From Owenia fusiformis (lineage: Eukaryota; Annelida; Polychaeta; Sabellida; Oweniidae), in the NCBI GenBank assembly GCA_903813345.2, contig CAIIXF020000005.1, positions 19,719,375 through 19,783,374 on the forward strand: a DNA stretch of 64,000 nucleotides, given 5' to 3'. The translations under genes and the position numbers were made by a program. Shown piece by piece: positions 26,001 through 38,000 of the stretch. Each line of letters begins with the position of its first letter. Position 1 is the first letter of the stretch. Under the pieces are notes generated by a model. The model was not told the origin of the DNA. It did no database searches and was given only the letters and a program-made list of their open reading frames with translations.

Positions 26001-29000
26001 AATGCAACAGTGACTGAGAAACTAGACTCGCCCAGATCATATCTAGTTGAAACCCCAGATGGAGGACAATTTAGAAGGAATAGGAGACATTTAATTCCAA
26101 CATAAAATGTGTGAAGTGACTATCATTAGTATAGTATAGACCCAAGACTGGAAGTGAAATGGAAATATCCATATTTGCAATGAAGGTCAAGGATAGACCA
26201 AATTAGCATATCAAAATAAACATTGTAGTAAGACTGTAGTAAACTCTTAGGTCAAGAACCTCATTAGCATGTAGTACAAACATATGCACTGGACATTTTA
26301 TCAATGAATACTAAAGTTCATGAGACAGGTCAGATAGTTCAAATTACATGGCTTGTAAAGTTTAAATGAGCTCCCTTACAAAATATTCAGAATTAGTAAT
26401 GATCATATTTCAATGAGATGACTGTTAAAAGTTTAACTTGTTTTTAAACTAAAAGAAGGGAGATGTTATGTATCTGGTTTCAGTACTGGTCATTAAGACA
26501 TGTAAGATATCTGATACCCTTAACTGAGATTACCATGCTTATAGCAGACACTTGTAAGTCTGGCTTCCTACTAGAAACACATTAACTATGTAGTTCTTAT
26601 ATTATGTTTGATGTATAATAAAGTCTTGATACAAAACACAACAATTATGAATATACTTTTCCATATATTATTGCACAATGGTCTCCCAATTTCTTATTTT
26701 TGCCATTCTACTGACGCAATGAAGCAGTGAAATCGACTCTAATACAGGGCAAAAGAATCTGACAAAAGAGATGTTATTATTAATGGCAACATAACTGTCT
26801 TTTATCTAAAATTGACTTTACCTATAAAATAACAGTTCCAATACATCACATCTCAGAAATTATGAGGATGAATGAATTATCTGCAGATCTGGCTCTATCT
26901 CGTAAGATCAGACATCTGCCAACCTCATTGGACCTGACTCTATAGAGAAATGACAGGTCTCTAATTAAATTGATTTGATCAAGAAGCTCTCAATACTTTG
27001 ACTTATTATTTGATTAGACCTGATTTGTTCTTTATTGTTTAGTGTTAGAGCTTCTTGGAAGTGAATTACAAGTTCATTTCTTGAATGTCATCAATTAATG
27101 TATTTATTTCTGATATTTTGTCTACTAAGTTCGAAGGAAATTTGAAATCTGATGAGGCAATAATTATTAAGATAAGAAATTAAACTCTGAACTGAAAGAT
27201 TTTAGAGTCCCTGGGCATCTCTTTTGATTTGCACTTAGATCTTTCTAATTAGACTCCGAGTCATTAATCATCTTTATGACTAAACTTTTCATATTTAATT
27301 AATAGCTTGAGTGTTTATTGTCTTTTTTACTTAGCATCATTGTCTAAAGTTGAGCATCTTGAAAACAAAATGACCCATAATGCAACAGTGACCATCAGGC
27401 GGCCTTTTCAGCTCCAATTTGAAATGATTTATGTGATGATTCAATATGAAAATAAAATTGATAATCTTGGAGTTTTAGGAGCATCAGTATAGCTTTTATT
27501 TTAGGATTATGTGCATTTTAATTATGCAAATGATCATGAAATGTTGTCATGGTTTTCAATACAAAATTTAGATCTGGAGAATAAGCATTGTCATGGAAAC
27601 CACATCTGTATTAGAAATACATTACTCTTTTTATTTTTTTGTAATGTTCCAAAAAGAGGCAAAAGGGTGCAGAATGGCTGTTAAATCACTCAAAGTGTCA
27701 CTGTTAAATGATGTCATCTAATTTTTTTGTCATCACCAAAAGTGGTGACATATTGTTATGGTCTCCGTTTTTTGTGACAGCGGTTGGTGGTTGGCATCCG
27801 GTGTTTTTAACAAATTCTAAAAACTTCTGATCGGTTCTACTTCTACTACTTCCACTTCAGAGGGTAGCACCTGTGCCTAGCCACTCATTACTAGACTCCG
27901 TATGAGGTGTTTAGTCAAGTAGAGGGGGGGGGATCACAGAGACTTGTAGCTTGACTACTAATTTTTGAATTAATCACTCACAATTCAAAACATTGACCTT
28001 AAAAATCTTTATGTACGTTATCAAATCTTCATGAGGTCATTTTGGTTCTCCACTTGTCCTGAGTTTAGATACTGATATCTTTCTCATAAAGCACCACATG
28101 TTTTTTATAAATCATTGACCTATCAGCCTATCATTAACATATCCTGTCAATGAGGCATACTGAAGTAGAAAAAGTCAAGCTCTTTCGAAAGTTTGAGAAA
28201 GTTATAACCGAGAAAATAGCAATATAATAGCAATGAAGCTACAAAGAGAAAAAGTCTCAATTGAAATGTTTGATCCAATGAAGCATGATTGGAAAGTTGC
28301 ACAAAAAATTGCCACAGCTGGGCTTATTGAACCTACTTGTAGAGCAACATGGGCAACCTCACGTAGTTTATATGTTCTAGTACCTTTATTGGGACTTTCT
28401 GCAGCTACGGCAGTTTTAACTTCATGGAGTTTGGGACTTGTGACATTTTTTGCCCTTTACATGGGGTATTATATCTGGAACATTTACATCAATTATCCAA
28501 AGAGTTATTATAACGAAGAACTTGATGCATATGAAAAATTCCCCAAATTTTGGTCCCAGAATGTGGATTTTGGCAATGTATTATGGGTAATACAATACGA
28601 AGGTGATGTTATAGCAACAGCTGGTGTGAAAACAAATGATTCTAATGAAAAGGAAATAACAAGTTGGTGTTGTGAAAGAATTTCAGAGAAATGGACTTGC
28701 AAGACTTTTATTAGAACATGTCTTAGAATATTGTAGAGAACAGGGCTATGAGGCGGTTGTTTTGGGACTTTCAGAGGAATATTTGAAACCAGCATTTGCT
28801 TTATATACAAAATTAGGATTTAGAAAGATTGAAGGCAGTGAAATGTTCCATGATTTACCATATTTTCCTACATTACCAAAATCAAGTTCTATATGTACAA
28901 TTATGATGAAAAAGTATTTGAACAGTAAAGACATCTTAATAAACTTGTGTGATTACACTCAAAAGTATTCATGCAAAAAGACATTTGAACCTGAATATTG

Positions 29001-32000
29001 TGAAAAAGTATTTGAACAGTAAAGACATCTAAATAAACTTGTGTGATTATACTCAAAAGTATTCATGCAAAAAGACATTTGAACCTGAATATTGTGAAAA
29101 AGTATTTGAACAGTAAAGACATCTAAATAAACTTGTGTGATTATACTCAAAAGTATTCATGCAAAAAGACATATGAACCTGAATATGGTGAAAAAGTATT
29201 TGAACAGTAAAGACATCTGAATAAACTTGTGTGATTACACTCAAAAGTATTCATGCAAAAAGACATTTGAACCTGAATATGGTGAAAAAGTATTTGAGCA
29301 GTAAAGACATCTAAATGAACTTGTGTGATTACACTCAAAAGTATTCATGCAAAAAGACATTTGAACCTGAATATGGTGGAAAAGTATTTGAACAGTAAAG
29401 ACATCTAAATAAACTTGTGTGATTACACTCAAAAGTATTCATGCAAAAAGACATTTGAACCTGAATATGGTGAAAAAGTATTTGAACAGTAAAAACATCT
29501 AAATAAACTTGTGTGATTACACTCAAAAGTATTCATGCAAAAATACATTTGAACCTGAATATGGTGAAAAAGTATTTGAGCAGTAAAGACATCTAAATGA
29601 ACTTGTGTGATTACACTCAAAAGTATTCATGCAAAAAGACATTTGAACCTGAATATTGTGAAAAAGTATTTGAACAGTAAAGACATCTAAATAAACTTGT
29701 GTGATTATACTCAAAAGTATTCATGCAAAAAGACATATGAACCTGAATATGGTGAAAAAGTATTTGAACAGTAAAGACATCTAAATAAACTTGTGTGATT
29801 ACACTCAAAAGTATTCATGCAAAAAGACATTTGAACCTGAAAATGGTGAAAAAGTATTTGAACAGTAAAGACATCTAAATAAACTTGTGTGATTACACTC
29901 AAAAGTATTCATGCAAAAAGACATTTGAACCTGAATATGGTGAAAAAGTATTTGAGCAGTAAACTCATCTAAATGAACTTGTGTGATTACACTCAAAAGT
30001 ATTCATGCAAAAATACATTTGAACCTGAATATGGTGAAAAAGTATTTGAACAGTAAAAACATCTAAATAAACTTGTGTGATTACACTCAAAAGTATTCAT
30101 GCAAAAATACATTTGAACCTGAATATGGTGAAAAAGTATTTGCACAGTAAAGACATCTAAATTAACTTCTGTGTTAACACACATTTGAACATTACAGACA
30201 TTTGATTATGTATTAAAAATCATGCTGAAAAAGTATTTTAACAGTAAAAGACATAAATGAACTTGTGTGATTACACTCAAAGTATTCAAGCAAAAAGACA
30301 CATGAACCTGAATATGGTGAAAAGGTATTTGAGCAGTAAAGACATCTAAATTAACTCATGTGATTGCACTAAAAAGTATTCATGCAAAAAGACATTTGAA
30401 CCTGAATATGGTGAAAAAGTATTTGAACAGTAAAGACATCTAAATTAAAATTAACTTGTGTGATAACACATTTGAACATTACAGACATTTGATCATGTAA
30501 TAATTATGTTGAAAAGACATCTAAATTAACTAAATGTTTTAATAAAATCACTGTATTTATGGCCAGAGAGTACTCATGGTGAAAGATATGACTGTCTAAA
30601 ATCACTTGCCATACTGCACATGGACCTTTTATGAGGACTGGATAAAATGCCAGATACATTTACCTTATTTATTGATTACCCTGTAAATGAACTAAATGTA
30701 TATTTACCTTATACTCCCTAATAGATGCACATGCTCCAATAAACACACATCCTACTTTTCCCAAGAAAGACTCTGGCAACTTTAGTAACAAACATTCAGA
30801 AAAAACTAAAAATTTCAAAAAAGTAATTGGACGTTAATAGGGTTAATTGACTTAATCCATTTACCACTATTGATTGAGCCATTTCAAACTATAAGTACAT
30901 TTATGATTGTCTTTAAAAATGATGAGTTAAAAGCTATAATATAATGAACATTAATTGTGACTGCAATTCTTTTCCGATCCAAAATATTTCTCCACATTTT
31001 CCCACACAAACAAACATTTAATCCTTTATAAACATGTAGTATTATTATTGAGACTCTGACTATAAGCCTTTAGACTTTAAATCAGGTATCATAGTCAATT
31101 TTTGAAATGGCAGCCTTAAGTGGATATTTTCATTGATATCGATGCACATTTGTCGAACTAAAACATATTCAGCAAATCAATACATGCATGAGGAAAACAT
31201 TAAGGTATGGCATTCTGTTATTTAGTGGGATGAGTCCAATTCAAAGGAGAGAATTCATGAAATACTCTATTATCGTCCATTTATTTAACTTTCAATACCC
31301 TGTGATTTTGTAATTCGAGATATCTCCTACAGGAGAATTTGGGAGAGGCACTGTGCATTTATTAGAGAGTATATGGTAATGCTAGAAAAGTACTGGAACA
31401 GTACTGGTTCAAGTATGATCTGGTACTGATTTTATGGTGGCCATTTTAAATGTGTTATTTTTACAATTTTTGCTACACACTAAGTTAGTGTAAAAATGCG
31501 AGCCAATTGGCTGTTTGATAAGATTTGCTACGGTTTGGCATTGCCATCATCTGGTTTTGCCTTCAACTAAAGATTCATTCTATTATTCTCTTATGCAACA
31601 CAAAGGTTGCTCTAGCTGATAGCCAGGAGTTTTTTTTTATCAAAAAACATTTTCAGTTCTTCAGGATTTTATGGAGTGTTAAACATGCTTTTTAACATTA
31701 TGCTTTAATTACCAATCACAGTAATCAGAAGATTACTTTGTGACCAAAGTCAGTATATTGTAATGATAGGGAATGCCAGAGTGAACAATATTTCAAATGT
31801 AGTATTGCATGACAAAACAGGAAGGAAGTGGAATGCTGAAGAGAAGCTAAAAAGAGAAGTGAAAAAACAGGGATTTAGATTTGCTGTACAGTGTATTTGC
31901 AGATTTGTTAATACAATAAATAATATGTAAATGTTGCAGAGAGTTAGAGTATGACAAGCAGCTGCTACAACGTTACAAGAAGGCTCTGGATACATCTGTG

Positions 32001-35000
32001 AAGATTGCGACTGTGCACAATGTTCAACCAATCAGAGGCAGGACAGTAATATTTTGCAACATGGGACTAAGTATGGACAGACCTTGCACCTCAGCTAGAG
32101 GACTTGGCAAACCAAGAAAGGTAATGTTGATTATTTAGTTGATGATTTATGATGAACATTCAGAAGTTAAAACCTTATAACTAAAGCTCTGAAAAATGGA
32201 CACAAATGGATTGATTTTCTTTATTTTAGCACTACTGTATAATCACGTCCTCCTAGGCAGGTGTCCAGAATCCGTACCTCCTTCTTCCCCCTGCTATAAC
32301 CAATTTGGAAGCGCCCCATTAAACTGAATCATATTGATCTAATTATGCGCAATGACTTAAACATGATTTCTAACGCAGTGTTGCGACAGCCATTCAGATT
32401 GCGATTTTTAATTGGGGAAATGCTAACTGCTTATCGCAGGGGGTAAAAAGAAAGAATATATTCTGGATTTTGAAGTCCTGTGATTGGAGGATGGTAGAAT
32501 CAAAAAATTATTTTTTCCCTAAACTTTAAATTTCCTTAAATTAACAGGTAGAGAAAGATTTGAAATACCATTATTACATTTTAATTTAATCTCTGTTTTT
32601 TGATAATGATTTGTATCCTCATAATACAATAAGCTTTAACCCTGATACTGACATGTTTGTAGGTGTATGAGGTAGGTGTACTACTAGGTCTCATTTGTAA
32701 ATACTCGTGCGAGGAGTCCACAATGGTAGTGTATGGCCTAGAGAACCATAGAGAAGTGGAGTTAGAAAAGGGGACAGTGCTGGACAATATGGAAAGCCTG
32801 CTGGAGCTTTACACTGTGAGTTCACTTTTACTTGTACAACCATTTACAATGTCAATATACTGTCAATCGTTACATGTACCAACCATATAGCTGTTGCCCA
32901 TAGAGCATTTATATTTAAACACATAGAACACATTCATCAATATTAAAGATTTGACCATAACACATACAACCATTACAAATTAGATACATATATTAAACAT
33001 ACAAGCATTAATATAGAACCATTACACATATATTCATTGCAAATGCAATCATTATATTTCATTTATTTATACAATTTGTAATTGCCAGTAGAGCTTCCAA
33101 AATATTTTCTCAGAAATTTCAAAAAGCTTTTGACTTCACCTGAAGTCAGTCGTTACTGGTGCAAAACTGAAAAACTTACCATGACATGTTTTGCCAAATT
33201 TCTACCCATAAATTATTTCCATTATTTTTTGCACATGCACATCACAGTGTTTACTTTTATATTTTAGCTGCTGAACTTTACAACATCGAGGCCAGATCAT
33301 GATATGTTTGCTGAACCACCTGAACCAGAACATGCCGCAATTCCCCAGAAATACATGCATGAGTTACTGCGAGATAGGGTCCAGGTAACTTGTAATATTA
33401 TTTCATAATGCTACATTGATCCACAATATACTTAAAAAAATTCCTATATGACTACTCAATTCAAAATGGTTGCCATTTTTGTGCAGACATAATCTTGTAT
33501 AAAATAAATAATCAGATTTTATCTAAATTGTAGAGGCCATTATTGTCTTGTGGAAATAGAACAATGCTTGAGAAGGCATTTCCAATATGGCTGCACGATT
33601 TAATATGGTCACCATTTTTTAGGAGAAATATAATTCTCCATTTCGCTGTTCGCTCTTTGAATCAGAACGTTCGCATATATGGTGCATATATGTACTCAAA
33701 AAGGACAAAATTTGATTGGTCAATATTTTTCAACGATGCATTTCGTGTAGCTATTTGTGAGACCCGAAAGTTCTAAATCAAATTAATTACGCAATTTTGT
33801 TTTTACACCCGCAAGCTAAATAAAAAAATGACACCATCGGAATTCTTCTTCTTTGTCATTGAATTAATAGTCAGTATACCAGATTTAATCAATAAAAGAT
33901 TATACAATTAACAACAAAATTCGGAAACGAGTATGTAAGATTTGCTTTCGAACCACTAAACTTGACCTAGATAATAGCGACGTGTCTTCTTTGGTCAAAT
34001 GCTCAGTTGTTTGTGGGTTTTCAACGTAACTCTATAATGTAATATGAAGATGAGTACTTTTATTCAGTTGTTGCATCGATGTTACAGTTTGTAGTGCGGT
34101 AATATTGGCATGAACGTGTTGAAAGTCGAATGGAATTGCTTTTTCCAATATGGCGACTAGTCACGTGACTTCTTCTCTTCCGGAATATACTCCCATTTTC
34201 AATCATTGTTTTCACCCCGTTAGGAGCCAATAAAATGAAAAAAAATATATGTTATATAAAGATTATTAAAAGACTAATTGTTTCTGATAGTTTGTTTTCT
34301 CCGATCGCATGGAGATTCGATCGAAAATATCGCTTGAAAAATGGGTATGAAAATCCCCATGTTAAACCAACGGGGAAAAACAAGGTAGAAAAATTTTGTT
34401 CCCCCGCGAACTGCATCATGGGAAATATTTTGACCTTATAAGGAAAAACTTTCGCGCCATCTTTATTAGAGATTCAATACTACCGAATCCGCGATTTTAA
34501 GAATTGTATGATATCTCAAAAAGAACACATTTATTAGATTTGCTCATTTTAAAGCTTGATGCCTTATAAGTATAGAGCCTCCTCCTGAAAAGCTGTTTCT
34601 AGTATGGTGTCATGTTATGGGTGTAGATTTTGCCAAAAGGAGACACTTACTACTACCTGGTTGTTTGTAACATGAAATGTTCAAAATGATAAGTGATTCA
34701 ATCAAAAATAAATTTTGTTTGGTGGGATCTGCTACTACATGGACTGTGCAGTTGCTGTTTTTATAATTAGATATAATGATACATTTGTATGATATAATTA
34801 GATATAATGATACATTTGTATGATTGTACCACATGCTTTTGAAATTGATCAAAACATTCAAGGAACTCAAATACACTCAGAACCTAGTGAACTAGATCAA
34901 TCACTCAACTTTACACCATCTAATTAATATATATAGAACATGAGCTATTCTGCATGTACATCACTAGGATGTATATATCACTTGTATTTCAAGGTGGACA

Positions 35001-38000
35001 ATTTTGTGATTTTATCTGATGGCATGAATCTTGGCAGTGTTGAGGGAAGGCAGGTGACAGACTTCTTAGTGAAATATCGCCAGATCGTCAATCCTAACCT
35101 CTTGTTTGTGAGTGTCGACCTTAGCGGGAAGTCATGTGGGTAAGTACTTAAAGGCAATCTACATATGTAGTAAGGGAATTTGTTGCATCTGACTTAGTTA
35201 TAGGTGTTTTAGTCATCTCATGATTGGTTACAATTTTGATAATCCTTTTTGCTATCAGTAAGTTATTAAGTAGGTGAATCAAACTGGAAAACAGAAGCAC
35301 AATAAATGTATATCATAGAATATAGAAATATAACCGGATGATTTATTGTTCACTTAAACTAGCACTAACCCTTATATAAGAAAAAATGATCCAACATTCA
35401 AGATGTAGTATGATCTCGAATTTCACTTTGATAACTTGGTTTTGCCAAATACCAGGATTCATATTCCATTACACGTCTCCATTGACTTGATTCAGCCATT
35501 AAGATTGCAAGTAATAATTTGGAGACATTTTGTCTTTAGATTTGCCAAGGACATCCAACCTGGACATGCTAATGACATATACATTGCTGGATACAGTGAT
35601 GCTATTCTAAGGTATGTAACATGGCAGAGCAAATTCATTTGTATGTACTAGGTGAAGTTAAATGTTCTATAAAGGTACAAAATTATAAAAGATACATATT
35701 CATTTTGTCTTGTTCTAGGGGCAGGTTATTATCAAACATGTATGCCTCAATCCTATCCTCTTGTCTCTGGGGTACTTGGCTTTTGAGGTTGCTCCTCATA
35801 GGAATTTTGAACTCGAAACATAAAGGGTAAACAGTTGTAAAGTGATGAGCAAAATTTGAAGTGTAGACCACATAGGTCATTAAGATCTGATGTGCCTGCA
35901 TCCAAACTGTGAAATCCTCTGTCCTAGACAGAGAGTATTAATTGTAATATAAGCCTCTTGGTCTCAGGTTCTATGTACATGATGAACTCGTACATACTTG
36001 TGAGTACAATAAAACCTACATAAGTGGAACACCTCATACATCCCAAAACATGTTCCACTTACAGAGGCTTATTTTGTATAAAGCTTATTGGCAACTGGAC
36101 CATAAGTTTTTCCTTTATTGAGGTGGTCCAATACTAATTGTTCCATTTTACAGGTGTTGCTATATTTAATTTGCCCTGTTCTAGGTTCATAGCTGAGAGA
36201 GGAGATGGAGGTCAGGTGAACTATGTGGAAAATATCCATCAGGCCTATGAACTCACTCCTCTCGCCACCACGCAACAGCATCCAACTGACATATTGCTAC
36301 CTGACCCTCAGAAACCTCTTCCTGTACCCATACTAGCCCCCAGGTAAAAGCAAATAAGTTGTTGACCTGTTCTGTATACTTGTTTTCTTAACAGTTCATC
36401 ATTTTTACACATTTTTTCAAAGGTGGTTCAATTTGGCAATATTTTGTAAAAGGTATCATGAAAGTTTATGTTTTTTTTATTTTGTTCTTCTATTACTTAA
36501 AAGTATAATTGTTAAATAGTTTCTAGGTCAGTAAAGTTGCTTTTTGCTTTAATTTTACAAATACATGTATTTACATGTTCTCACCCTTTCTACTAATAGA
36601 TGGCGATCAGCCAGAGTTTTCATCTCATCCACATTCCGTGATATGCATGGGGAGCGAGACTTACTGACCAGGTTTGTGTTCCCAGAGCTGAGGGCCAGGG
36701 CCCAGGAGCTGTGTGTCAATGTGTATGAGGTGGATTTGAGGTGGGGAGTGACAGAGGAACAGACCCGCACCAATCAGTAAGTTCATGTATGGGGTCATTT
36801 CAAAGGGGTTGCATAATTCATTTCATTAAAGGGATAGTATGTCCAAATTTTTTTCTGTATTTCTATTGTAAAAACAATCCATATCCTACCAGTTTCACTT
36901 ATTGTCATAGATATTTTTGGTTTTAAAATTTTTAAAAAGATATTGTAAAGAAACTGGATGTTGCCATTTTGAATACTGAATCTAAACTCCAATATATTAA
37001 TCTCTATCACATGCTAATGTAATACTATATCTTTTATGCAGAACCCTGGAGTTGTGTCTGTCTGAGATCAAACGTTCTGACCTGTTTGTTGGAATTCTTG
37101 GCCAGCGCTATGGCTGGATGCCAATGAATCTTGCAGTGAATGACCAGGAGACATCTGATTGGCTGCTGGAGAATCATCAAGGCCATTCAGTAACAGAGAT
37201 TGAAATGTCATACGCAGCACTCAGACACCCAGACAAGATGGCTGACAGAGCATTTTTCTTCTTTAGAAATGATTTATCCGAAGAGTAAGTTCATGTTTAC
37301 ATCTGATTAAAATGGACATTTTTCACATATGGCTTATTGAAAATGCATTGATGTATTTTAATGTGCCTCGCAGTACAGAAACTTCATGGGAAATATGAAT
37401 ACATAACTTCTTTTGAGAAGGTCTTCCACTTCGGTTCTGTGGTGTAAAGGTTAGCACTCTGGACTCCTGATGTCAAGATACTGGGTTCAATCGCAACTTG
37501 ATGCACAGGAGCTAGCTTGACCTTACTGGTACACCTGAGAGAAGTTGATTACTAGAGTGATACTTACTCGATAAAAGGCCTGTGCTGGCTTGAACTGTCT
37601 GTGGTTCTAGCCAGGATAAAGATACCAGTTTCTGTCAGATTAATATGGGGAGCTGTTTCTACTTTAGGATATCAAGTTACATTATCCTACCACACGTATA
37701 TGCATTGCCCTATGGTGTCTGTGGGAGATATGTAACTCAAATGAAAATGAAAGGTGAAGACAGTTGTAACATTTGTGACATTGCATGTTGCAGGGGTATC
37801 CCTTCCAAGTTTCTGAATGACTTTATTGACAAGGGAAATGATACAAAGAACAAGATGGATGAGCTCAAGGACAAAATCAGACACAGTGGACTCGAGGTGG
37901 ATGACAGGTAAACAGAGTCATATGAATGAAATGACATGGTCATTAATACAGTATTTTCAGTTTTGCACAAGTTAAAGTGATGAATCCTGCTAGAGTAACT

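Larger units (their letters stand above)
22061..26643 (+). mobile_element. Gypsy-type LTR retrotransposon, Mag/K02A2.6-like, structurally complete
   Basis: A 4,583-bp element in the sense orientation of TEP1, inside intron 12. It has two 180-bp LTRs that I read as identical, TG...CA ends, and a 5-bp target duplication ATTAT (22056-22060 and 26644-26648). A primer-binding site resembling tRNA-Leu, one uninterrupted gag-pol ORF and a polypurine tract are all present. There is no env-like ORF. Identical LTRs, an intact ORF and a perfect target duplication point to a recent insertion. Confidence 0.95.
21717..26775. mobile_element. Older inverted-repeat element hosting the gypsy insertion
   Basis: The left arm (about 21717-21851) and right arm (about 26649-26775) are diverged reverse complements. 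They share 'gcaataatatatggaaaa', 'ctgcgtcagta'/'ttgcgtcagta', 'gtccatttcactg'/'gtcgatttcactg' and 'aaaagag'. With the LTR element and one target copy removed, the arms of about 130 bp flank a loop of about 209 bp, as in a foldback MITE. Its outer ends and target duplication are not defined. Confidence 0.65.

Noticed and set aside
28959-30184. Ladder of 63-codon minus-strand ORFs, and a CRISPR-like look
   Set aside because: They arise mechanically from the 94-bp direct repeat. There are no spacers, and the locus is a eukaryotic intron.
37645-37793. Upstream extension of TEP1 exon 21 (open frame)
   Set aside because: The acceptor at 37792-37793 keeps phase and family similarity; the upstream stretch adds unrelated Cys/Tyr-rich sequence.
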